Of a stretch of 64,000 nucleotides of DNA, positions 21,604 to 31,200 are shown one piece after another. The stretch covers positions 1 to 64,000 of the forward strand of contig SSNP01000242.1 of the NCBI GenBank assembly GCA_006937955.1, in the 5' to 3' direction. Position numbers and translations under genes: made by a program. This DNA comes from Pachypanchax playfairii. Taxonomy: Eukaryota > Chordata > Actinopteri > Cyprinodontiformes > Aplocheilidae. Each line of letters starts with the position of its first letter. The stretch's first letter is position 1. The notes under the pieces were generated by a model. It was not told where the DNA came from, did no database searches, and was given only the letters and a program-made list of their open reading frames with translations.

Positions 21604-23151
21604 ATGGCAACAGCAGCAGCAAGCTCCGGCGTAGCTGAAAACGCCCCGAAACTCTGCCCCTGCGGCAGTAAAATCTCCGCCTGGGACACTCATCCTGTCT
21701 GTGCGGCTTGCCTGGGATTAGCCCACGCTCAGGCGGCCCTGACATCCACGGACGAGTGTATCCACTGCGCTACCTTCCCACGCAAGATCCTTCGCCGCAG
21801 ACTAGCACGCCAAGCTAGCCTGTCAGGCGGGGATCCTGTATTGGGTGGGACAGCTACACCTGAAGGTGGAGCGGAGAAATTCGAAGGCTCGCTCGCCGTG
21901 CCTGTTCTGAGCTGGGCGGACTCTGTCCCCCAGCCTGCATCCCCGTCCTCTCCCCTGCTGGAACCGGTCGATGTTGGAGAAGAACAACCCCGGTCTCATA
22001 CCAGCTTTGAGGGCGATGGAAACGGAGCAGAGTTCGATGATTCGGAACTACTGATGTCCGATGACGAAGAGGACGACGACTCCTTTCTTCGTCTTCGCTC
22101 CGAGGCCGCCAGGCCCGCGGCGACAGAGGACGGCTCCAACCCCGCTCAGTCATCCCCTCTGGACCTGGACATGCAAGAAAAGTGCAAACGTGCGGCCGCA
22201 AGGCTCGGCATCACCTGGCCTGCTGTTCAGTCTGAGGTAGTGAGATCTCGGTTTGATGGGAAGAAGCTTCCCAAGGCGAAGAAGACGGGAAAAGTCGTCC
22301 TGCCTGTTTTTCCCGAGCTTCTGGATGAAATGGCGGTGACCTGGAAGTCCAAACCTTACAGCGAGAAACATCCCGTCGTGGGTGCCTCTCTGCTGGATTG
22401 TGAGGGGATGGAGGGACACGGAATGCGTCATATTCCTCCAATAGAGCCGCTGGTGGCGAGCCATCTTCACCCGAGGTTTTCGCTGTCTTCATCGGCTGCT
22501 TCTCTCCCCGCCAAGATGGACTGTTTCCAGTCAAGCCTCACTGACAAGTGCTACAAGGCGGCTGCCCTTTCGACCAGAGCCCTCAACGCTTCCTCCATCC
22601 TCACGGCCTATCAGGCTGAGTTGGAAGAGGACATGACGGCCAAACCTGAAACCGCCCTCTGGGAGGAAATCTGTGTCATCACGGACCACGTCCTCCGTCT
22701 CCACAAGGTTGCAATACAAGCCAACGGGAGAGCTATGGGCCTGATGGTTCTTCAGGAGAGAGCGCGCTGGCTTGGGCTCACAAATCTGTCAACTAAAGAA
22801 AAGGAGGAGCTCCTCAACACCCCGATCGTTCCTCACGGCCTCTTCGGTGCAGCGGTCACATCCATGCAGAAGAGGTGTGAGGAGAAAAAGCGGGATGATG
22901 AGGCCCTGAAGATCTGCTTGCCCAGAAAACTTCATCCCTCTCCTGCAGCCCCGCGAGCGTCGTACGCGCAGGCCGCGTCACGTCCAGCTCCCGGTCTAAG
23001 GATCCCCAAGGCGCAAAAAGCACAGGTTGCCCAACCAGCTCCTGGCGGTCCTAGGAACCCGTGGGCCAGAAAACAGGCTCCTCAGGCAAGACCCCGTCCT
23101 CCCAACCACCTCCCACCGCCACCACGAGCGGACGGAAGAAGAAGCGGGTAG
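21604..23151 (+). CDS. DIRS Gag-like protein, copy 1
   Basis: 515 codons starting at ACCATGG. The N-terminal 50 residues form a cysteine-rich zinc-ribbon-like domain (C-P-C-G near residue 18, C-A-A-C near 34, C-x2-C near 57). A long acidic, low-complexity region follows (D-D-E-E-D-D-D near residue 155), then a helical middle and a basic, proline- and alanine-rich C-terminus, probably for nucleic-acid binding. It differs from copy 2 at only a few residues. The frame is intact. In DIRS elements ORF1 is taken as the Gag-like nucleic-acid-binding protein. Start chosen for the Kozak context and lack of upstream in-frame extension. Confidence 0.78.
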   Translation: MATAAASSGVAENAPKLCPCGSKISAWDTHPVCAACLGLAHAQAALTSTDECIHCATFPRKILRRRLARQASLSGGDPVLGGTATPEGGAEKFEGSLAVPVLSWADSVPQPASPSSPLLEPVDVGEEQPRSHTSFEGDGNGAEFDDSELLMSDDEEDDDSFLRLRSEAARPAATEDGSNPAQSSPLDLDMQEKCKRAAARLGITWPAVQSEVVRSRFDGKKLPKAKKTGKVVLPVFPELLDEMAVTWKSKPYSEKHPVVGASLLDCEGMEGHGMRHIPPIEPLVASHLHPRFSLSSSAASLPAKMDCFQSSLTDKCYKAAALSTRALNASSILTAYQAELEEDMTAKPETALWEEICVITDHVLRLHKVAIQANGRAMGLMVLQERARWLGLTNLSTKEKEELLNTPIVPHGLFGAAVTSMQKRCEEKKRDDEALKICLPRKLHPSPAAPRASYAQAASRPAPGLRIPKAQKAQVAQPAPGGPRNPWARKQAPQARPRPPNHLPPPPRADGRRSG

Positions 23152-23559
23152 CCTGACGACCCCTACTCTCGAGGACACCGAGCCCAGTGTGCCACCCTCA
23201 CTGGCAGCTCGGTCCTCCCGTCGCTCAGTTCCAGAGCGAGTTCAGGGGAACGCGTTCCACACAGCGTGCTCACCCCGCGTTCAGGGGACATTAAGTGTGT
23301 TAAAACGTCCAGTTTATTGTCGTTCAAACACTGTTTTGCACTCTGTAATAAAAATGTCCAGAAGAGCGCATCCAGGCAGTTCGCCAAGGGCGCTAAACCA
23401 TGTGTTAAAAACACAAAACATGAAAAACATAAATATGACCCTGCCCGTCATAACGCAGCCGTTGGAGACGCAAATCTTCACGGCTGTGCGGGCAGAAACT
23501 CAGTGGGTGTCGTCGGTGACGGCGCGCGCCGCGCGTTGCATCCCTCCACCACAAGAGGG

Positions 23560-24192
23560 ACGCACACATCCCTGCTGCGTTTTGTGCAGAAAGGCGACTG
23601 GTTCACCTCAGTCGACCTGAAGGATGCGTATTTCCACATACCCATTTATCCTCCTCACCGGAAGTACTTGCGCTTCGCATTCCAGGGCACAGCTTACGAG
23701 TTTCTAGTCCTGCCTTTCGGACTCTCTCTCAGCCCGAGGGTATTTGTGAAGTGCACGGAGGCAGCGGTGGCCCCGCTCAGGGAGAGAGGCATCAGGGTGG
23801 CCACATATATAGACGACTGGCTTGTGGCTGCTCCCTCTGCTCAGCAGGCAGCGCATCACACAGAGCTGATAATGAGCCACCTAGAAGATCTGGGGTTTCA
23901 GATAAACCAGGAAAAAAGTGTGCTGACCCCCTCTCAGCGCATCCCCTTCATAGGCCTCACTTTAGACTCCCTCCAGTTCAAAGCTTTTCTCTCCCAGGAA
24001 AGGACAGCGGCTCTGCGATCCAGTCTGGCTGTGTTCCGCAGAAGCAACATGGTGTCCCTGAGACAGTGTCAGAGGCTATTGGGCCTGATGGCCTCCTCTA
24101 TAGTGGTTTTACCACTGGGCCGTCTGTACATGAGGGGTTTTCAGCGCTGGGTGGCCTCTCTGGGTTTAGACCCCCATCGCGACGGATCCCGC
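23560..24192 (+). pseudogene. DIRS reverse transcriptase fragment, copy 1
   Basis: The fragment begins in the middle of the RT fingers (S-V-D-L-K-D-A-Y-F-H-I-P) because the 379-bp deletion removed the first RT motifs. It retains the Y-I-D-D catalytic motif near 23810 and the thumb region, and runs out at the single N. The deletion is not a multiple of three, so the RT is out of frame with its normal upstream part. Confidence 0.78.
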
Positions 24193-24193
24193 N

Positions 24194-26085
24194 GGGAGAT
24201 ACTTTAGATATTAATCCAGAGTTCCATAACATCTGATGTGTCAGAAGATCCTGATGATTTGAACCTAGAAACGACACAAAAAGATCTGGAAATTTGTTAG
24301 TTTCAAGAATATACAGAACTATACATGTAAAAGTAACAAACAGTGTGAATGAGTACTTACCAGATGGTTGATGTAGAGGGAGATACTTTAAATATTAATC
24401 CAGAGTTCCATAACATCTGAAGTGTCAGAAGATCCTGATGATTTGAACCTGAAACGACACAAAAAGATCTGGAAATTTGTTAGTTTCAAGAATATACACA
24501 TGTAAAAGTAACAAACAGTGTGAATGAGTACTTACCAGATGGTTAATGTAGTGAGAGATACTTTAGATATTAATCCAGAGTTCCATAACATCTGATGTGT
24601 CAGAAGATCCTGATGATTTGAACCTGAAACGACACAAAAAGATCTGGAAATTTGTTAGTTTCAAGAATATACAGAACTATACATGTAAAAGTAACAAACA
24701 GTGTGAATGAGTACTTACCAGATGGTTGATGTAGAGGGAGATACTTTAAATATTAATCCAGAGTTCCAAAAAATCTGATGTGTCAGAAGATCCTGATGAT
24801 TTGAACCTGAAACGACACAAAAAAATCTGGAAATTTGTTAGTTTCAAGAATATACAGAACTATACATGTAAAAGTAACAAACAGTGTGAATGAGTACTTA
24901 CCAGATGGTTGATGTAGAGGGAGATACTTTAGATATTAATCCAGAGTTCCATAACATCTGATGTGTCAGAAGATCCTGATGATTTGAACCTGAAACGACA
25001 CAAAAAGATCTGGAAATTTGTTAGTTTCAAGAATATACACATGTAAAAGTAACAAACAGTGTGAATGAGTACTTACCAGATGGTTGATGTAGAGGGAGAT
25101 ACTTTAGATATTAATCCAGAGTTCCATAACATCTTATGTGTCAGAAGATCCTGATGATTTGAACCTGAAACGACACAAAAAGATCTGGAAATTTGTTAGT
25201 TTCAAGAATATACAGAACTATACATGTAAAAGTAACAAACAGTGTAAATGAGTACTTACCAGATGGTTGATGTAGAAGGAGGTACTTTAAATATTAATCC
25301 AGAGTTCCATAACATCTGATGTGTCAGAAGATCCTGATGATTTGAACCTGAAACGACACAAAAATATATGGAAATTTGTTAGTTTCAAGAATATACAGAA
25401 CTATACATGTAAAAGTAACAAACAGTGTAAATGAGTACTTACCAGATGGTTGATGTAGAGGGAGATACTTTAGATATTAATCCAGAGTTCCAAAAAATCT
25501 GATGTGTCAGAAGATCCTGATGATTTGAACCTGAAACGACACAAAAAGATCTGGAAATTTGTTAGTTTCAAGAATATACACAACTATACAAGTAAAAGTA
25601 ACAAACAGTGTAAATGAGTACTTACCAGATGGTTGATGTAGAGGGAGATACTTTACATATTAATCCAGAGTTCCAAAAAATCTGATGTGTCAGAAGATCC
25701 TGATGATTTGAACCTGAAACGACACAAAAAGATCTGGAAATTTGTTAGTTTCAAGAATATACACAACTATACAAGTAAAAGTAACAAACAGTGTGAATGA
25801 GTACTTACCAGATGGTTGATGTAGAGGGAGATACTTTAGATATTAATCCAGAGTTCCATAACATCTGATGTGTCAGAAGATCCTGATGATTTGAACCTGA
25901 AACGACACAAAAAGATCTGGAAATTTGTTAGTTTCAAGAATATACAGAACTATACATGTAAAAGTAACAAACAGTGTGAATGAGTACTTACCAGATGGTT
26001 GAGGTAGAGGGAGATACTTTAGATATTAATCCAGAGTTCCATAACATCTGATGTGTCAGAAGATCCTGATGATTTGAAGCTGATA
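24194..26085 (-). repeat. Tandem array of 183-bp exon-intron units (about 10.4 copies)
   Basis: Units start at 24361, 24536, 24719, 24902, 25077, 25260, 25443, 25626, 25809 and 25992; spacing is 183 bp, or 175 bp where 8 bp are missing. On the minus strand every unit shows a branch-site-like ACTAAC, a pyrimidine tract ending GTTTCAG, an 88-nt exon, and a donor CTG|GTAAGT. The 95-nt intron is a normal length for fish. Only one exon frame is open, and 88 is not a multiple of three, so consecutive inclusion meets a stop in the next copy. Two further units lie at 33405-33675. The left edge is joined to DIRS copy 1 by a single N. Confidence 0.85.
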
Positions 26086-26199
26086 TGAAAAAAAAAAATC
26101 TCTGCTGAATTATTTTAGCAGGGAGTGTCCAGGTGTGGCTATCGTACCACTGTCCATGGTGCTGAATCCAACTGCAGCCTGCAACTGACGCAATCCAAA
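26086..26199. other. Left flank of DIRS copy 2, coding-like on the minus strand
   Basis: This segment links the last array unit to the DIRS left terminus. Read on the minus strand it is open in one frame and continuous with both the open frame of the array exon and the flank on the far side of the DIRS element (32977-33030). See findings. Confidence 0.35.
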
Positions 26200-26379
26200 G
26201 TTCTCTATCATAGCATTTGTTTCGTGTCTCACTATGGGGAACGCCTCCTGCGTGACCTCATCAGAAGCTTGAATTTCATTACGCCAGCCCTCATAGGCTG
26301 GCCTTGTTGACGTCTATGTCAGACAGCCCCATCCCACCCAATAAAAGGGGCTGACATAGCTTACGTCGTCATTCAAAAC
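26200..26379 (+). repeat. DIRS left inverted terminal repeat
   Basis: It matches, inverted, the region 32773-32976. The outermost 30-50 bp differ between the two ends, but both differ in the way mirrored by the internal complementary region. The inner part (from gtgtctcac to attcaaaac) pairs closely with the right repeat. It contains AATAAAAGGGG near 26340 and may hold promoter signals. Confidence 0.82.
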
Positions 26380-26510
26380 TCTCTTCTCGCTTCTCACAGA
26401 AGTACGAGACAACTGCTAACTGGGTGCTAGGCTTAACTGTCCACCGATCGGGTGCACAACTCGGTCACCGGGCGCTTATTACCTGATACAGTTGTCTGCT
26501 AGCTATCGAA

Positions 26511-26647
26511 GAGTAGCAATACTCCCGGTAACTAGCACGAGTCCGTGTTGGTAGCAATACCCACACGTACCACAAAAAAAAAACAAAAAAAAACGAGTAG
26601 CAATACTCCACATAAAGGGTAGCAATACCCTGAAGTAGCAATACTTC
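26511..26647 (+). other. Array of five GCAA-loop hairpins in the DIRS leader, copy 2
   Basis: The same five hairpins as in copy 1: 26511-26524, 26544-26567, 26595-26608, 26616-26631 and 26632-26647. The only difference is the A-rich spacer between the second and third (aaaaaaacaaaaaaaa here), so the spacer is free to change while the hairpins are not. Confidence 0.65.
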
Positions 26648-26730
26648 GCCTCGCCCTCGCGGTCTGTCACCTAGCTGCACAAGCTATATAAGGGCCCGAG
26701 TGCTAGCGCACACCACACTGCTAGCTAACC

Positions 26731-28284
26731 ATGGCAACAGCAGCAGCAAGCTCCGGCGTAGCTGAAAACGCCCCGAAACTCTGCCCCTGCGGCAGTAAAA
26801 TCTCCGCCTGGGACACTCATCCCGTCTGTGCGGCTTGCCTGGGATTAGCCCACGCTCAGGCGGCCCTGACATCCACGGACAAGTGTATCCACTGCGCTAC
26901 CTTCCCACGCAAGATCCTTCGCCGCAGACTAGCACGCCAAGCTAGCCTGTCGGGCGGGGATCCTGTATTGGGTGGGACAGCTACACCTGAAGGTGGAGCG
27001 GAGAGATTCGAAGGCTCGCTCGCCGTGCCTGTTCTGAGCTGGGCGGACTCTGTCCCCCAGCCTGCATCCCCGTCCTCTCCCCTGCTGGAACCGGTCGATG
27101 TTGGAGAAGAACAACCCCGGTCTCATACCAGCTTTGAGGGCGATGGAAACGGAGCAGAGTCCGATGATTCGGAACTACTGATGTCCGATGACGAAGAGGA
27201 CGACGACTCCTTTCTTCGTCTTCGCTCCGAGGCCGCCAGGCCCGCGGCGACAGAGGACGGCTCCAACCCCGCTCAGTCATCCCCTCTGGACCTGGACATG
27301 CAAGAAATGTGCAAACGTGCGGCCGCAAGGCTCGGCATCACCTGGCCTGCTGTTCAGTCTGAGGTAGTGAGATCTCGGTTTGATGGGAAGAAGCTTCCCA
27401 AGGCGAAGAAGACGGGAAAAGTCGTCCTGCCTGTTTTTCCCGAGCTCCTGGATGAAATGGCGGTGACCTGGAAGTCCAAACCTTACAGCGAGAAACATCC
27501 CGTCGTGGGTGCCTCTCTGCTGGATTGTGAGGGGATGGAGGGACACGGAATGCGTCATATTCCTCCAATAGAGCCGCTGGTGGCGAGCCATCTTCACCCG
27601 AGGTTTTCGCTGTCTTCATCGGCTGCTTCTCTCCCCGCCAAGATGGACCGTTTCCAGTCAAGCCTCACTGACAAGTGCTACAAGGCGGCTGCCCTTTCGA
27701 CCAGAGCCCTCAACGCTTCCTCCATCCTCACGGCCTATCAGGCTGAGTTGGAAGAGGACATGACGGCCAAACCTGAAACCGCCCTCTGGGAGGAAATCTG
27801 TGTCATCACGGACCACGTCCTCCGTCTCCACAAGGTTGCAATACAAGCCACCGGGAGAGCTATGGGCCTGATGGTTCTTCAGGAGAGAGCGCGCTGGCTT
27901 GGGCTCACAAATCTGTCAACTAAAGAAAAGGAGGAGCTCCTCGACACCCCGATCGTTCCTCACGGCCTCTTCGGTGCAGCGGTCACATCCATGCAGAAGA
28001 GGTGTGAGGAGAAAAAGCGGGATGATGAGGCCCTGAAGATCTGCTTGCCCAGAAAACTTCATCCCTCTCCTGCAGCCCCGCGAGCGTCGTACGCGCAGGC
28101 TGCGTCACATCCAGCTCCCGGTCTAAGGATCCCCAAGGCGCAAAAAGCACAGGTTGCCCAACCAGCTCCTGGCGGTCCTAGGAACCCGTGGGCCAGAAAA
28201 CAGGCTCCTCAGGCAAGACCCCCGTCCTCCCAACCACCTCCCACCGCCACCACGAGCGGACGGAAGAAGAAGCGGGTAGCCTGA
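26731..28284 (+). CDS. DIRS Gag-like protein, copy 2
   Basis: 517 codons with an intact frame and the same layout as copy 1: N-terminal cysteine-rich zinc-ribbon-like region, acidic linker, helical middle and basic C-terminus ending K-K-K-R-V-A. The last part differs from copy 1 because of a one-base difference in a C run near 28221, which shifts the frame over the final residues. The RT frame overlaps the 3' end (from 28188). It probably coats the element RNA. Confidence 0.78.
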   Translation: MATAAASSGVAENAPKLCPCGSKISAWDTHPVCAACLGLAHAQAALTSTDKCIHCATFPRKILRRRLARQASLSGGDPVLGGTATPEGGAERFEGSLAVPVLSWADSVPQPASPSSPLLEPVDVGEEQPRSHTSFEGDGNGAESDDSELLMSDDEEDDDSFLRLRSEAARPAATEDGSNPAQSSPLDLDMQEMCKRAAARLGITWPAVQSEVVRSRFDGKKLPKAKKTGKVVLPVFPELLDEMAVTWKSKPYSEKHPVVGASLLDCEGMEGHGMRHIPPIEPLVASHLHPRFSLSSSAASLPAKMDRFQSSLTDKCYKAAALSTRALNASSILTAYQAELEEDMTAKPETALWEEICVITDHVLRLHKVAIQATGRAMGLMVLQERARWLGLTNLSTKEKEELLDTPIVPHGLFGAAVTSMQKRCEEKKRDDEALKICLPRKLHPSPAAPRASYAQAASHPAPGLRIPKAQKAQVAQPAPGGPRNPWARKQAPQARPPSSQPPPTATTSGRKKKRVA

Positions 28285-31200
28285 CGACCCCTACTCTCGA
28301 GGACACCGAGCCCAGTGTGCCACCCTCACTGGCAGCTCGGTCCTCCCGTCGCTCAGTTCCAGAGCGAGTTCAGGGGAACGCGTTCCACACAGCGTGCTCA
28401 CCCCGCGTTCAGGGGACATTAAGTGTGTTAAAACGTCCAGTTTATTGTCGTTCAAACACTGTTTTGCACTCTGTAATAAAAATGTCCAGAAGAGCGCATC
28501 CAGGCAGTTCGCCAAGGGCGCTAAACCATGTGTTAAAAACACAAAACATGAAAAACATAAATATGACCCTGCCCGTCATAACGCAGCCGTTGGAGACGCA
28601 AATCTTCACGGCTGTGCGGGCAGAAACTCAGCGGGTGACGGCGCGCGCCGTGCGTTGCATCCCTCCACCACAAGAGGGCGCCGTTGCTCCATTTTTGGCA
28701 GACTGGCCCGTCAGCAGCCTGTCTCTCCACAGAGAGCGCTGGGCTGCTTGCACTCGCTCAGAATGGGTGCTGCGGACGATCGAACGGGGTTACAGACTCC
28801 AGTTCAGAGTTTCCCCACCCCAGTTCAGAGAAATAATTTTTTCTCAGGCACAGGGGGAATCTGCCAAAGCACTCCTGGAAGAAATATCCAATTTAAAGGA
28901 GAAAGGAGCAATAAGAGTTGTTCCTCACTCAGAGGCTCATCATGGGTTTTATTCAAGGTATTTTCTGGTTCCAAAGAAAGGGGGGCGTGGCCTGAGGGCT
29001 ATCCTGGACCTCCGTGCCTTAAACCACCATCTCAGAAAATACAAATTCAGAATGCTGACGCACACATCCCTGCTGCGTTTTGTGCAGAAAGGCGACTGGT
29101 TCACCTCAGTCGACCTGAAGGATGCGTATTTCCACATACCCATTTATCCTCCTCACCGGAAGTACTTGCGCTTCGCATTCCAGGGCACAGCTTACGAGTT
29201 TCTAGTCCTGCCTTTCGGACTCTCTCTCAGCCCGAGGGTATTTGTGAAGTGCACGGAGGCAGCGGTGGCCCCGCTCAGGGAGAGAGGCATCAGGGTGGCC
29301 ACATATATAGACGACTGGCTTGTGGCTGCTCCCTCTGCTCAGCAGGCAGCGCATCACACAGAGCTGATAATGAGCCACCTAGAAGATCTGGGGTTTCAGA
29401 TAAACCAGGAAAAAAGTGTGCTGACCCCCTCTCAGCGCATCCCCTTCATAGGCCTCACTTTAGACTCCCTCCAGTTCAAAGCTTTTCTCTCCCAGGAAAG
29501 GACAGCGGCTCTGCGATCCAGTCTGGCTGTGTTCCGCAGAAGCAACATGGTGTCCCTGAGACAGTGTCAGAGGCTATTGGGCCTGATGGCCTCCTCTATA
29601 GTGGTTTTACCACTGGGCCGTCTGTACATGAGGGGTTTTCAACGCTGGGTGGCCTCTCTGGGTTTAGACCCCCATCGCAACGGATCCCGCCGTATGAGAG
29701 TCACCCCCCAATGTTCTCTGGCTCTCCATCAGTGGAGGAGGCCGGGATTTCTGACCCAGGGCGTGATAATGGGAACGGTCCCAGCTCGGAAGGTCATCAC
29801 CACAGATGCCTCTCTGGTGGGTTGGGGGGCTACTCACGAAGGGAGGTCAGTGAATGGGAGATGGGGACCACACATGCGCTCCACTCACATAAATGGCTTG
29901 GAGCTGTTGGCTGTCCATCTGGCTCTGAAACACTTCCTGCCCTGGCTGAGAGGCTGTCATGTTCTGGTGAGAACAGACAACTCCACAGTGGTGGCCTATA
30001 TCAACAGGCAGGGAGGTCTGAGGTCTCCCAGCTTACACATGCTAGCACACAAACTGATCTTATGGAGCAGTGTGACCTTGTTATCACTAAAAGCTACACA
30101 TGTACCAGGGGTACTGAATCACGGAGCAGATCTGCTGTCAAGGGGCGACCCGCTTTATGCGGACTGGAAGCTTCACCCAGGGGTAGCAAATNNNNNNNNN
30201 NNNNNNNNNNNNNNNNNNNNNNNNNNNNNNNNNNNNNNNNNNNNNNNNNNNNNNNNNNNNNNNNNNNNNNNNNNNNNNNNNNNNNNNNNNNNNNNNNNNN
30301 NNNNNNNNNNNNNNNNNNNNNNNNNNNNNNNNNNNNNNNNNNNNNNNNNNNNNNNNNNNNNNNNNNNNNNNNNNNNNNNNNNNNNNNNNNNNNNNNNNNN
30401 NNNNNNNNNNNNNNNNNNNNNNNNNNNNNNNNNNNNNNNNNNNNNNNNNNNNNNNNNNNNNNNNNNNNNNNNNNNNNNNNNNNNNNNNNNNNNNNNNNNN
30501 NNNNNNNNNNNNNNNNNNNNNNNNNNNNNNNNNNNNNNNNNNNNNNNNNNNNNNNNNNNNNNNNNNNNNNNNNNNNNNNNNNNNNNNNNNNNNNNNNNNN
30601 NNNNNNNNNNNNNNNNNNNNNNNNNNNNNNNNNNNNNNNNNNNNNNNNNNNNNNNNNNNNNNNNNNNNNNNNNNNNNNNNNNNNNNNNNNNNNNNNNNNN
30701 NNNNNNNNNNNNNNNNNNNNNNNNNNNNNNNNNNNNNNNNNNNNNNNNNNNNNNNNNNNNNNNNNNNNNNNNNNNNNNNNNNNNNNNNNNNNNNNNNNNN
30801 NNNNNNNNNNNNNNNNNNNNNNNNNNNNNNNNNNNNNNNNNNNNNNNNNNNNNNNNNNNNNNNNNNNNNNNNNNNNNNNNNNNNNNNNNNNNNNNNNNNN
30901 NNNNNNNNNNNNNNNNNNNNNNNNNNNNNNNNNNNNNNNNNNNNNNNNNNNNNNNNNNNNNNNNNNNNNNNNNNNNNNNNNNNNNNNNNNNNNNNNNNNN
31001 NNNNNNNNNNNNNNNNNNNNNNNNNNNNNNNNNNNNNNNNNNNNNNNNNNNNNNNNNNNNNNNNNNNNNNNNNNNNNNNNNNNNNNNNNNNNNNNNNNNN
31101 NNNNNNNNNNNNNNNNNNNNNNNNNNNNNNNNNNNNNNNNNNNAGATCTGGGAGAGGTTCGGCAGAGCGGAGGTAGATGTATATGCATCTGTGGAGAACG

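Larger units (their letters stand above)
21079..24192 (+). mobile_element. DIRS-like retrotransposon copy 1, 3'-truncated at an assembly break
   Basis: The left terminus begins GTTCTCTATC and is nearly identical to that of copy 2 at 26200. It carries the leader with hairpins, a complete Gag-like ORF and part of the reverse transcriptase. Compared with copy 2 it lacks about 379 bp (copy 2 positions 28679-29057) and has a small extra segment at about 23508-23516. It ends at 24192 with a single N (24193) and then tandem repeats, with no RNase H, recombinase or right terminus. The abrupt single-N join suggests an assembly artefact as well as or instead of a real truncation. Confidence 0.8.

Noticed and set aside
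22150..22534. Minus-strand ORFs opposite the DIRS Gag-like genes (also 27277-27661)
   Set aside because: Antisense shadows of a GC-rich coding region; the same shadows occur in both copies.
24194..26085. CRISPR-like array
   Set aside because: Whole 183-bp units repeat without unique spacers, and the DNA is from a vertebrate; it is a satellite with splice signals.
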